From positions 1 to 64,000 of the forward strand of contig LJCV01000307.1 of NCBI GenBank assembly GCA_001298575.1: a stretch of 64,000 bases of DNA. Reading direction: 5' to 3'. The notes below the pieces were generated by a model. The model made no database searches. It worked only from the letters and a program-made list of their open reading frames with translations, and had not been told where the DNA came from. Both the position numbers and the translations under genes were made by a program. Shown here piece after piece: positions 15,450 through 23,402 of the stretch (the stretch's first letter is position 1; every line of letters begins with the position of its first letter). The stretch is from Actinobacteria bacterium OK074 (GTDB lineage: Bacteria; Actinomycetota; Actinomycetes; Streptomycetales; Streptomycetaceae).

Positions 15450-16412
15450 ATGAGCACTCCCCCGCAGTCGTCCGCCCCCTGGCCCCTGGCCTCCGACCCC
15501 GTCCTGCTCGGCGGGGAGAACCGTTCCGGCACCACCCTGCTCAGCATCGTGCTGGACTCGCATCCCGCGCTGGTCGTCGGGCCCGAGATCGACTTCACCG
15601 AGCCGCCGGACCTGGGCCCGCACGTCCTGGAGGTGTGCGACCTGCTGGACCGGGGCGACGCCCGGGTGTCCGGCACCACCAAGGAGACCATCGACCCCCA
15701 GTGGTACGACGGCGTGCACTTCGCCGTGCAGTGCGAACGCTCCGGGCTCAGCCGCGCCGACCTGCGGGCCCTGGTGGGCGCGCTGATGGCCGAGCGCGGC
15801 ACCGACCTCTGCGACCCGGAGGACCGCTGCCGGCTCGTCGACGCCATCGGTGAACTGCGGCGCACCCAGACCGGGGCCGGGCGCTGGGGCCTCAAACTCC
15901 AGCGGAAGATCCAGGACATCGGCGCCTACGCCGCCGTCTGGCCGCGGGCCCGTTTCATCCACATCGTCCGCGACGGCCGCGATCTGGCCGCCTCCCACCT
16001 CAAGACCGTCCCCGACTGGGGCTACCGCACCGTCGCCGAGGCCGCGCACGGCTGGCTGGACGTCGTCACCCGGCCCCGGCGCGACGCCCCCGACGGCCGC
16101 TACCTGGAGGTCCGTTACGAGGACCTCGTCACCCGGCCCCGCGAGACCGCCGAGCGGATGCTGGACCACCTGGGCCTGCCGTGGGACGAGGCGGTCCTGC
16201 GCCACGCGGAACACGAGCACGCGCTGTTCAACAAGCCCTGGGGCCACCCGGCCGCGGAAGCCGCGGGCAAGCCGCTGTACACCGGGCGCAACGGCCGCTA
16301 CCTCCAGGACCTCACCCCCGGCGAGATCAGGGAGTTCGAGCGGATCGCCGGAGCGGAACTGGAGCGCCTGGGCTATCCCCTCACGTCCACGGCGTCCGGG
16401 AGCGCCGGGTGA
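15450..16412 (+). CDS. PAPS-dependent sulfotransferase
   Basis: 320 residues. The 5'-phosphosulfate loop is GGENRSGTTLL (about 23-33) and the 3'-phosphate motif is FIHIVRDGRDLAASH (about 169-183). VRYEDLVTRPRETAERML is the conserved late motif of this group. It resembles bacterial small-molecule/glycan sulfotransferases (Sulfotransfer_3 type). The product would transfer sulfate from PAPS to a hydroxyl or amine of the locus product. It overlaps the following MFS gene by four bases (GTGA). Confidence 0.9.
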   Translation: MSTPPQSSAPWPLASDPVLLGGENRSGTTLLSIVLDSHPALVVGPEIDFTEPPDLGPHVLEVCDLLDRGDARVSGTTKETIDPQWYDGVHFAVQCERSGLSRADLRALVGALMAERGTDLCDPEDRCRLVDAIGELRRTQTGAGRWGLKLQRKIQDIGAYAAVWPRARFIHIVRDGRDLAASHLKTVPDWGYRTVAEAAHGWLDVVTRPRRDAPDGRYLEVRYEDLVTRPRETAERMLDHLGLPWDEAVLRHAEHEHALFNKPWGHPAAEAAGKPLYTGRNGRYLQDLTPGEIREFERIAGAELERLGYPLTSTASGSAG

Positions 16413-17728
16413 GGGACGGCACGCGGCCCGCAGCGGCACCCGCACCGGCGGTGGCGCGCCTCCGGCTGCCCCGCGGCTTCCACCTGCTCCTGACCGGGCA
16501 GACGGTCTCCCTGGCCGGTTCCGCCGTGACGCTGCTCGCGCTGCCCCTGACCGCGATCGAACTGCTCGGCGCGGGCCCGTTCGAGACCGGGGTGCTGCTC
16601 GCCTGCGGCCGGGCGCCGTATCTGCTGTGCGGTCCGCTCGCCGGGGTCCTCGTCGACCGGCTGCCGCACCGCACCCTCCTGATGGCCGCGAACACGGTCA
16701 TGGCGCTGGCCCTGGCCACGGTGCCGGTCGCGGCGCTGGCGGGGCACCTCGCTCTGCCGCACCTGTACGTGACCGCGACCGTCGTGGGGACGGCGACGGT
16801 GCTGGCCGACGTGGCCTACCTGGCCTGCGTGCCCACCGTCGTACCGCCCGCGCTGCTCGTCCAGGCGCAGAGCAGGCTGGAGTTGGGGCAGTCGTTCGCG
16901 GTGGCGCTGGGGCCGCCGCTCGCGGGCTGGCTGATCGGCGCGTTCTCCGCCCCGACGGCGATCTTCGCGGACGCGGCGTCCTTCCTGGTGGCGACGGCGC
17001 TGCTGCCGTACGTGGCGACGCGTCCCGTGGCACGCGACGGCGGCCAAGCCCCGTTGGCCGCGACCGGCCTCGCCAGGACGGTGTTCTCGGAGGCCGCCGA
17101 GGGCGCGCTGTTCGTCGTGCGCACCGCCCGGCTGCGTGCCGTCACCTTCGCCACCGCCACGCTCGTCTTCTGCTACAACGCCTACTCGGCCGTCTTCCTC
17201 CTGTACCTGACCGGGCGGCTCGGGTTCTCCGCCGGGGCCAGCGGTGCGGTGCTGGGGATCGCCGCGGCGGGCGGCGTGGCCGGGGCGCTGGTGGCCCGTC
17301 CGCTGGCCCACGTACTGGGCCTGGGGCGGGTGTTGACGGTGTCGCTGCTGCTGAGTGCCGTCGGGGCGGGTCTCACGCCGCTGGTCGCGGCCACCGGCTG
17401 GGCGGCCCTGGTGGGCGTCGCGCTGTCGCAGTTCCTGCTGTGGACCGGCCAGCAGATCTACAACGTGCACCAGGTGCCGATCCGCTACGCCCTGACGCCC
17501 GCCGCCCTGCACGGCCGGGTCAACGCCAGCATCCGCACGGTGGTCTGGGGCCTGGCCCCGCTGGGCGCGCTCCTGGGCGGCGCCTGCGGCACCTGGCTCG
17601 GCACCCGCACGACCCTGCTGCTGAGCGGCACGGCCCTCGCGCTCGCCGCGGTGTGGATCGTGCGCTCGCCCCTGCGCACGGTGCGGACACCGCAGTTGGA
17701 GGGCCCCGCCCCGGCCGCCGAGCACTGA
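16409..17728 (+). CDS. MFS exporter of the biosynthetic locus
   Basis: 439 residues from GTG 16409, coupled to the sulfotransferase by a 4-base overlap. About 12 transmembrane helices; the loop GVLVDRLPHRTLL is a variant MFS motif A, and RVNASIRTVVWGLAPLGALLGG is typical of the enterobactin-exporter-like MFS_3 group. Placed inside the run of biosynthetic genes, it most likely exports the sulfated product, which would not cross the membrane unaided, and may give self-protection. Confidence 0.9.
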   Translation: MRDGTRPAAAPAPAVARLRLPRGFHLLLTGQTVSLAGSAVTLLALPLTAIELLGAGPFETGVLLACGRAPYLLCGPLAGVLVDRLPHRTLLMAANTVMALALATVPVAALAGHLALPHLYVTATVVGTATVLADVAYLACVPTVVPPALLVQAQSRLELGQSFAVALGPPLAGWLIGAFSAPTAIFADAASFLVATALLPYVATRPVARDGGQAPLAATGLARTVFSEAAEGALFVVRTARLRAVTFATATLVFCYNAYSAVFLLYLTGRLGFSAGASGAVLGIAAAGGVAGALVARPLAHVLGLGRVLTVSLLLSAVGAGLTPLVAATGWAALVGVALSQFLLWTGQQIYNVHQVPIRYALTPAALHGRVNASIRTVVWGLAPLGALLGGACGTWLGTRTTLLLSGTALALAAVWIVRSPLRTVRTPQLEGPAPAAEH

Positions 17729-17777
17729 CCGCAAGCCCGTACCCCGTTCCCCCCTCGTCCACAAGGCTGGTCCCATC

Positions 17778-19208
17778 GTGAAGTTCACCGACATCCCCTC
17801 GCTCGGCATGCCACCGGGCCCGCTGACCGTCTGGCGCACGAGCGCCGCGCCCGGCGCCGTCTGGACGCGCGACGCCCGGCCCGCGTCGCACGTCCAGGAG
17901 GCGCATCTGACGTACGCGCTGGCCACGGCCGGGGAGGGCCCGCCGGCGCCGTCCTGGCTGGGCATCGCCTTCGACCTGCCGGCCGGGCTCGACCCGGATG
18001 CCTTCGCCGCCGCCCTGTGCGCCTGGACGGACCGGCACGAGAACCTGCGCAGCCGTCTCCTGCCGCCGGCCGCGTCCGGCCCGCCGCTGCGGGAGACGCT
18101 GCCCGCCGGCGCCACGGCCGTACGGGGCACGGAGGTCGGGGACTTCGCGGACGGGGCTGAACTGGCCCGCCGCATCGAGGAGTTGTTCGACCGCGAGGCG
18201 GGTCCCGTGGGCTGGCCGGGGTTCGTGTGTGCCACCGTGGCCCGCGCGGACGCCACCACCGTGCATCTCGCCGCCGACCACTCCCTGATGGACGGCTACT
18301 CCGTCCTCCTGATCCCCTACGAGATCCACGCCCTCTACGCCGCCGCGCTCGCCGCCGGGAAGGGAGCCGTCTCGCCGCTGCCCCCGGTGGCGAGCTACCT
18401 CGACTTCGCCGCGGCCGAGCGCGCCACCGTCGACGCGCTCACCTCCGAGCACGAGGTCGTCGTCCAGTGGTGCCGGTTCCTCGCCGAGACCGGGGGGCGG
18501 CTGCCGGAGTTCCCGGTTCCGGTCAACGACGTCAGCGGCGATCCGGGCGCCCAGCCCGGCGGCTACCTGGAACTCCTCGGTCCGGCCGCCGCCCGCGCCT
18601 TCGACCGGGTCTGCCGGGCGGGCGGCGGCGACGCCTTCTCCGGGGTGCTCGCCTGCCTGGCGCGGGTCGGACACGAGATGACCGACGAGCAGGCGTTCAG
18701 CACCATGGCCCCGTTCCACACCCGGACCGAGCCCTACGGGTCCTCGCTCGGCTGGTACGTCGGCATGGCGCCGATCAGTTTTCCGCTGCACGCGAGCGAT
18801 TTCTTCGAGGACGTGCTGCACTCGGCGGTGTCCGGTCTGGAAGGGGTCAAGGAGCTGGCACGGGTGCCGGTGTCCCGGGTGACGGAGCTGCTCGGCGCGA
18901 CGCTCAGGGACCCGTTCATGATCTCGTACATGGACCTGCGCCTCACCCCGGGCGCCCGCGAGTGGCACGGCCGCCGCACGGTCACACTGCGCGGCCGCAG
19001 CACCGACCCGGACGAGGTCTGCTTCTGGTTCATGCGCACCCACGAGGGCCTGTCCGTCAGCTACCGGCACCCCGCGACCGCGGCGGCCGACATCGCCGTA
19101 CGCCATTATGTGGAGCACGTACGGCGACTCCTGGAGGCGGTAGCCGACACGGGCCGGTGGCCGTCCGACTCGCTCCAGGAGGCGCAACCGCCCGCCCCCG
19201 TCGTCTGA
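17778..19208 (+). CDS. Free-standing condensation-domain protein (copy 2)
   Basis: 476 residues from GTG 17778. Condensation-fold motifs: DHSLMDG (catalytic His168, Asp-Gly kept, Asp in place of the first His), PSWLGIAFDLPAGLD, MISYMDLR and LTPGAREWHG. These blocks align one for one with the protein of 10314-11753, so the two are paralogues that probably act on related substrates or as a pair. No adenylation or carrier domain accompanies either. The ammonia-lyase homologue follows 77 bases downstream. It probably forms an amide or ester bond in the product. Confidence 0.85.
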   Translation: MKFTDIPSLGMPPGPLTVWRTSAAPGAVWTRDARPASHVQEAHLTYALATAGEGPPAPSWLGIAFDLPAGLDPDAFAAALCAWTDRHENLRSRLLPPAASGPPLRETLPAGATAVRGTEVGDFADGAELARRIEELFDREAGPVGWPGFVCATVARADATTVHLAADHSLMDGYSVLLIPYEIHALYAAALAAGKGAVSPLPPVASYLDFAAAERATVDALTSEHEVVVQWCRFLAETGGRLPEFPVPVNDVSGDPGAQPGGYLELLGPAAARAFDRVCRAGGGDAFSGVLACLARVGHEMTDEQAFSTMAPFHTRTEPYGSSLGWYVGMAPISFPLHASDFFEDVLHSAVSGLEGVKELARVPVSRVTELLGATLRDPFMISYMDLRLTPGAREWHGRRTVTLRGRSTDPDEVCFWFMRTHEGLSVSYRHPATAAADIAVRHYVEHVRRLLEAVADTGRWPSDSLQEAQPPAPVV

Positions 19209-19285
19209 TCGGGACCGCCTTGACCGCATCCGCCCACCGCGGGCCCACCCCCCTTCGACCCGCGCTCCGGCCCGCCGAGGCCCGC

Positions 19286-20812
19286 GTGACCGGGGTCGTC
19301 GTCGACGGGCGGACGCTGTCCTTCGACGATGTCGTCGCCGTCGCCCGCCACAATGCCCAAGTCGCCCTGGCGGACGAGGTGTTGCCGCGGCTGGTACGCG
19401 AACGTGCCGTCGTCGACGACGTCGTCGACCGCCAGGTGCCGACGTACGGGCTGACGACGGGCCTGGGCGCCCGCTCGTCGTACGCCCTGCCGCGCGCGGA
19501 GTTGGCGGTGTTCAGCGCCCGTACGGTCCGGGGGCGGGCCAACGCGGTCGGCGATCCGCTGCCGACTCCCGTCGTGCGCGCGGTCGTTCTGGCCCGGCTC
19601 AACGGAATCGCGGGCGGCGGCAGCGGAGTTCGGCCGGAGACGGCGCGGCTGCTGGTGGACATGCTCAACGCGCGGGTGCATCCGGTGATCCCCGAGGTGG
19701 GGTCGATCGGCGCCTCCGATCTGTGCCAGGGCGCCCATGTCGGGCTGGTCGTCATGGGCGAGGGCAGCGCCGAGTTCGCCGGTGAGGTGCTCGACGGCGC
19801 CACGGCGCTGCGGCGGGCCGGTCTCGCCCCGGCCGTCCTGGGCCCCAAGGACGGCCATGTGCTGTGCGGCGCAAGCCCGTTGGCGGCCGGGCAGGGGGCG
19901 CTGGCCCTGCACGAGACGGCCGCCGTCCTCCTGCTGGCCCAGGCGGTCACGGCGCTGACGTACGAGGGGTTCCGGGCGAACACCAGCCCGCTCGACGCCC
20001 GGGTGCTCACGCTGCGGCCCGCGCCCGGGCAGTCCCGCGCGGCGGGCGAGCTGCTCGCGCTGCTGGACGGCGGCGAGTTGACCGATCCCCGGCACGCGCG
20101 CCGGGTCCAGGATCCGGTCAGTCTGCGCTGCGCCGCCCAGGTGCACGGCGCCGCCTACGCGGCGCTGGACTTCGCCGCCGCCGCGCTGGCACCGGAGTTG
20201 AACGGCTGCGGCGACAACCCGGTGGTGCTGCCCGGCACCGGGGAGATCCTCTCGTCCGGCAACTTCCACACCCCGGTGCTGGCCCTCGCCCTCGACACCC
20301 TCGCGCTGGCCCTGGCCCAGACGGCGGCGGTCTCCGCCGAACGGATGCGGCGCCTGCTCGACCCGGCCGTCAGCGGGCTGCCCGCCAACCTCTCGCCGTA
20401 CGGCCCGGAACGCTCGGGTTTCGCACCGCTGACCAAGACGGCGCAGGCGCTCGTGGCCGAGATCCGGATGCGGTCCGCGCCGGTGAGCACCGACCCCCGG
20501 CACGGCGCGGACGCCGTCGAGGACGACTCCACCAACGCGGCGCTCGGGGCCCTGCGGCTGACCCCGCTCCTCCTCCGGCTGCGCCAACTGCTCGCCGTGG
20601 AGGCGGTGGTGGCGGCGCAGGCGGTGGACCTGGCGGCGCCGTCCGCGCTGGGCCGTGGTCCCGGGTTCCTGCACCGCGCGATCCGGGAAGCCGTGCCCTG
20701 CCTGGACGACGACCGGCCGCACGGGGTGGACGTGGAGGCGGTGAGCCGCTCCATCCTGGGCTGCGACGATGTCCGGAGCACACTGCGCGCCTTGGCGGGA
20801 GAAGCGTCATGA
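19286..20812 (+). CDS. Histidine/phenylalanine ammonia-lyase (MIO family) homologue with Ala-Ser-Asp in place of Ala-Ser-Gly
   Basis: 508 residues from GTG 19286 (GAGG 7 bases upstream); TTG 19220 would add 22. The chosen start puts Tyr54 (TYGLTTGLG) and Ala143-Ser144 one residue from Tyr53 and Ala142-Ser143 of bacterial histidine ammonia-lyase. Family blocks are intact: GGGSGVRPE, RVQDPVSLRCAAQVHG, NGCGDNPVV and SSGNFHTP. The cofactor tripeptide, however, reads GASDLCQGAH instead of GASGDLAPLAH: the Gly is missing, so Asp145 follows Ser144. MIO forms by attack of the Gly nitrogen on the Ala carbonyl, so this enzyme may form an altered MIO or none. It could be a lyase, an aminomutase or a repurposed protein. 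It overlaps the next gene by 4 bases. Confidence 0.88.
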   Translation: MTGVVVDGRTLSFDDVVAVARHNAQVALADEVLPRLVRERAVVDDVVDRQVPTYGLTTGLGARSSYALPRAELAVFSARTVRGRANAVGDPLPTPVVRAVVLARLNGIAGGGSGVRPETARLLVDMLNARVHPVIPEVGSIGASDLCQGAHVGLVVMGEGSAEFAGEVLDGATALRRAGLAPAVLGPKDGHVLCGASPLAAGQGALALHETAAVLLLAQAVTALTYEGFRANTSPLDARVLTLRPAPGQSRAAGELLALLDGGELTDPRHARRVQDPVSLRCAAQVHGAAYAALDFAAAALAPELNGCGDNPVVLPGTGEILSSGNFHTPVLALALDTLALALAQTAAVSAERMRRLLDPAVSGLPANLSPYGPERSGFAPLTKTAQALVAEIRMRSAPVSTDPRHGADAVEDDSTNAALGALRLTPLLLRLRQLLAVEAVVAAQAVDLAAPSALGRGPGFLHRAIREAVPCLDDDRPHGVDVEAVSRSILGCDDVRSTLRALAGEAS

Positions 20813-21720
20813 CAAATGTCGACGTGCACCAACACCTGTGGACCCCCTCGCTGTTGGCGGCCCTGCGCGCCCGCCGCGAACCGCCGTTCCTGGACGGCTG
20901 GACGCTGCGGCTGCGCGGTGAGCCGCCCTTCGAGGTACCGCCCGCCGACCACGACATCGCGCGGCGCGCGGAACTGGCCGCCGCCGACGGTCTGGGCCGG
21001 GCGCTCGTCTCGCTGTCCGCCCCGATCGGCGTGGAGTGGCTGCCGGCCGCCGAGGCACGGCCCCTGCTCGACGCCTACCACGAGGACGCGGCCACCCTGC
21101 CCGAGCCGTTCGGGGCGTGGGCCGCCGCCTGCGTGACGGACGTCGACGCGGACGCGACCGCCAAGACCCTCGACCAAGGCTTCGCCGGTCTCCAGCTCCC
21201 CGCCGACTCCCTTGCCGACGCGGCCGGTTACGCGCGCTGCGCCCCGCTGCTCGACCTGCTCGAAGAGCGCGACCTGCCGCTGTTCGTGCACCCGGGGCCC
21301 GCGGGCGACGGGCAGGCGGGGCCCGGCTGGTGGCCCGCGATGGTGCCGTACGTCCAGCAGATGCACGCCGCCTGGTTCGCCTTCCGGGCCTTCGGACGGC
21401 CGCGCCATCCCCGGCTGCGGGTCTGCTTCGCGCTGCTGGCCGGGCTCGCCCCGCTGCACGGGGAGCGGTTCGCCGCCCGGGGCGGGGCGCGGGAAAGTGC
21501 CGATCCGGGCGTGTTCGTGGAGACGTCGTCGTACGGCCCGACCGCCGTCGGAGCGGTGGTGCGCGCCCTCGGGGTGGACTCCGTCGTCCAGGGCTCGGAC
21601 CGGCCCTACGCCGGGCCGCCGCGGCATCCGGGGTTCGGTCTCGGCGGAGCGGCGGCGTACGCCTTCCGCATCGCGAACCCGCGGCGGCTGCTGGGCCGAG
21701 AGGCGGGCGAGGAGGGCTGA
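20809..21720 (+). CDS. Amidohydrolase_2-family TIM-barrel metal enzyme
   Basis: 303 residues from ATG 20809, overlapping the lyase homologue stop by 4 bases. Metal-ligand motifs of the family are present: DVHQHLW (HxH) at the N-terminus, LFVHPGP in mid-sequence and VQGSDRPYA with the catalytic Asp near the C-terminus. Members include hydrolases of lactones or amides and non-oxidative decarboxylases of the ACMSD/gamma-resorcylate type. It is the last gene of the run. It could decarboxylate or hydrolyse an intermediate; the sequence alone does not choose between these. Confidence 0.85.
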   Translation: MTNVDVHQHLWTPSLLAALRARREPPFLDGWTLRLRGEPPFEVPPADHDIARRAELAAADGLGRALVSLSAPIGVEWLPAAEARPLLDAYHEDAATLPEPFGAWAAACVTDVDADATAKTLDQGFAGLQLPADSLADAAGYARCAPLLDLLEERDLPLFVHPGPAGDGQAGPGWWPAMVPYVQQMHAAWFAFRAFGRPRHPRLRVCFALLAGLAPLHGERFAARGGARESADPGVFVETSSYGPTAVGAVVRALGVDSVVQGSDRPYAGPPRHPGFGLGGAAAYAFRIANPRRLLGREAGEEG

Positions 21721-21739
21721 ACCCGCCGGGGCCGCGCCG

Positions 21740-22424
21740 TCAGCCGGTCGCCGGCGCCGTGCGCAGGGTGGTGGTCGCCAGCGTGATCGCGGCTTCGGCG
21801 GCGTGGGTCTCGCGCAGGGCGTTGAGCATAACGAAGTCGTGGATGATGCCCTGGAAGCGCACGGCGGTGACCGGAACTCCGGCCGTGCGCAGCTTGTTGG
21901 CGGGTGTCGAAGTTCGCGTCGGTGACCGGGTAGAACAACACCTGCTGGACCAGGGGGACATCGCCGCGTTCCTTGGCCATCAGGGTCAGCGCGGCGGTCA
22001 TGTTGCCACCGACGGAGTCACCGGCGACCGCGATACGGGTGGCGTCGAGGTCCTTGGCCGCGCCCTCGGGGAAGACGACGGCCGCGTTCGCGCCGACGGC
22101 GAGTTCGCGCACGAGGCGGTCGTGGGTGTGGGCGTTGCCGAACACCCAGCCGGCGCCGTGGATGTAGAGGACCACGGGAAGGGTGCCCTCGGCCCCGGCC
22201 GGCTTGACGATCCGTGCCCGCACACTGCCGGTGGGACCGCCGGGCACGGTCACCCACTCCTCGTCGACCGCGGGCTTGGCGATATCACCGGACTGCACCT
22301 CGTCGACCGCCTTGCGGCCCTCGGCGGGCGCCAGGTCGAAGAGGTACGGCGGGTTGGCGGTGGCCTCGGCGAAGGACCGGGCGGCGGCTTCGAGGACGGG
22401 ACGCGCGGGGGTGGTGCCGGTCAT
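21740..22424 (-). pseudogene. Broken alpha/beta-hydrolase fold-3 (HSL/Aes-like) gene
   Basis: From ATG 22424 the frame gives a normal N-terminus with YIHGAGWVFGN (oxyanion HGGGW variant) and VAGDSVGGN (nucleophile Ser). Two lesions are visible. After VVFPE the usual loop and helix of about 25-30 residues before the DATRIAVAGDS block are reduced to a few residues. After DANFDT at about 21910 the sequence jumps directly to ANKLRTAGVPVTAVRFQG in another frame, losing about 70 residues including the region of the catalytic Asp. The C-terminal remnant keeps IIHDFVMLNALRETHAAEAAI and ends at 21740. Both ends are well preserved, so the decay is recent; no active hydrolase can be made. Confidence 0.85.
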
Positions 22425-22457
22425 GGCGACCCCCCTTGGTTCGGGTGCCGCGGACAC

Positions 22458-22574
22458 GCTTCGCCGCTGCTCAAGCGCCTGGAGGCGAACGGCCTGCTGC
22501 GCCGGGAGCGCCGTCCCGACGACGAGCGCTCCGTCGCCCTCCGCCTGGTCACCGCGAACGTCACCAACGGCTGA
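22458..22574 (+). pseudogene. MarR-family regulator remnant (recognition helix and wing only)
   Basis: A 38-codon stretch reads SPLLKRLEANGLLRRERR then PDDERSVALRLVTA, the recognition helix and wing of an OhrR/MarR-type regulator. It has no start codon, N-terminal helices or usual C-terminal dimerisation helix. It stops at TGA 22572-22574. It lies divergent from the broken hydrolase gene, so a regulator-hydrolase pair was probably deleted together. Confidence 0.75.
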
Positions 22575-22586
22575 CACGGGCCGGAG

Positions 22587-22670
22587 CGGTCGGGAACCCG
22601 CCGAGAAGGTCGAACGGTCGGGAACCCGCGAGGAAGGACAAACGTTCAGGAACCCGCCAGGAAGGACAGC
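22587..22670. repeat. 28-bp tandem repeat, three copies, derived from the end of the yjbQ-like gene
   Basis: Three imperfect 28-base units begin at 22587, 22615 and 22643, each with GGAACCCGC and a GAAGG core. The third unit is the coding end of the yjbQ-like gene (LSFLAGS plus stop). The first two are copies of that end placed beyond the stop codon. This is a tandem duplication of a gene terminus next to two broken genes. Confidence 0.75.
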
Positions 22671-23074
22671 CGCACCTTCCGCTCGGGGTTGTCGCGGTTG
22701 GTGTCCACCAGGCACACCGACTGCCACGTCCCCAGCTCCAGCCGTCCGTCCAGGACCGGGAGCGTCGCGTGCGGCGGGACGACGGCGGGCAGGACGTGGT
22801 CGCGGCCATGGCCGGGGGTGCCGTGGCGGTGGCGCCAGCGGTCGTCCGCCGGGAGCAGGGTGCGCAGCGCGGCGAGGAGGTCGTCGTCGCTGCCGGCGCC
22901 CGTCTCGATGACCGCGATCCCGGCGGTGGCGTGCGGCACGAAGATGTTCAGCAGACCGTCGCGCCCGGCGGCCACGTCGAGCAGGAACTCCTCGCAGTCG
23001 CGGGTGAGATCGACGACCGTCTCGGCGGAGCCGGTGGTGACGGGCAGGACTCGGGTGGTGAAGGCATCGGACAT
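22646..23074 (-). CDS. YjbQ/UPF0047-family protein (secondary thiamine-phosphate synthase-like)
   Basis: 142 residues, the full length of this compact beta-sandwich family. Conserved blocks: FVPHATAGIAVIETG (metal-site His), DDRWRHRHGTPGHGRDHVLPAVVPPHATLPV and LGTWQSVCLVDTNRDNPERKVRL. The E. coli homologue has weak thiamine-phosphate synthase activity; the physiological role is unknown. It is divergent from the leader peptide and sulfonate transporter (148 bp between starts). The last 8 codons are duplicated twice beyond its stop (22587-22670). Confidence 0.93.
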   Translation of the reverse strand: MSDAFTTRVLPVTTGSAETVVDLTRDCEEFLLDVAAGRDGLLNIFVPHATAGIAVIETGAGSDDDLLAALRTLLPADDRWRHRHGTPGHGRDHVLPAVVPPHATLPVLDGRLELGTWQSVCLVDTNRDNPERKVRLSFLAGS

Positions 23075-23184
23075 GGGTCCATCGTCGCCCATGGACGCGC
23101 CGGCCGCGGGTCGGACCAGCGACCTGACGGCCGACCGGGCAGCGACCGGGATCTGACACGAACAGTCCATTCCGCGAGACACCA

Positions 23185-23214
23185 TTGACCGGACATGGAC
23201 GATCTGGCTACTTT
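23185..23214 (+). promoter_or_regulatory. Promoter for the leader peptide and sulfonate operon
   Basis: -35 TTGACC (23185-23190), 18-base spacer and -10 TACTTT (23209-23214). The ATG of the leader peptide starts 7 bases after the -10, so the transcript should begin at or within a base or two of that ATG and be leaderless. This is a good match for a housekeeping (HrdB) promoter. Confidence 0.7.
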
Positions 23215-23221
23215 CACCCGC

Positions 23222-23305
23222 ATGTTGCGTTCAGTTCTGCTCACCACGCGCGGTCACATCGACCTGCTGCGGGTGGCCTCGGCCGCGTGTCGTCGCGGCT
23301 GCTGA
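23222..23305 (+). CDS. Cys-rich leader peptide of sulfur-metabolism operons (27 aa)
   Basis: 27 codons: start, LLTTRGHIDLLRVASAAC, then RRGC and TGA. The RGHIDLLRVASAxC core is the signature of actinobacterial putative leader peptides found before sulfur-assimilation and sulfonate-uptake operons. Cys codons fall at positions 23 and 27, next to the stop. Mycobacterial relatives are leaderless and let ribosome stalling at Cys codons sense cysteine supply. The promoter geometry (23185-23214) predicts a leaderless message here too. It is 166 bases upstream of the ABC permease gene and likely sets operon expression by cysteine level. Confidence 0.85.
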   Translation: MLRSVLLTTRGHIDLLRVASAACRRGC

Positions 23306-23384
23306 CGCCTTCTCTCCTCTCTTCTTCCTGTTCGCGCTCCGCGCGCTCGCGTTCCGCCCCTCCCGCACGTCCGGTCGCCGGTCT

Positions 23385-23402
23385 CCGCCCATCGTCGGGC
23401 GG
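23385..23402 (+). promoter_or_regulatory. Hairpin in the leader-to-ssuC interval (candidate attenuator)
   Basis: CCGCCC (23385-23390) pairs with GGGCGG (23397-23402) around a 6-base loop, about 80 bases after the leader-peptide stop and 70 before the permease ATG. A CT-rich tract (23311-23331) lies just after the leader stop. The segment is the place where stalling-dependent RNA switching would act; which structure does so is not determinable by eye. Confidence 0.35.

Noticed and set aside
18227..19285. N-terminal extension of the lyase homologue to a frame beginning at 18227 or to the TTG at 19220
   Set aside because: The longer frame overlaps the condensation gene. GTG 19286 has a ribosome site and puts Tyr54 and Ser144 where the family has them.
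10314..21720. Calling the locus an NRPS cluster
   Set aside because: Only the condensation fold is present; there is no adenylation, carrier or thioesterase domain in the window.
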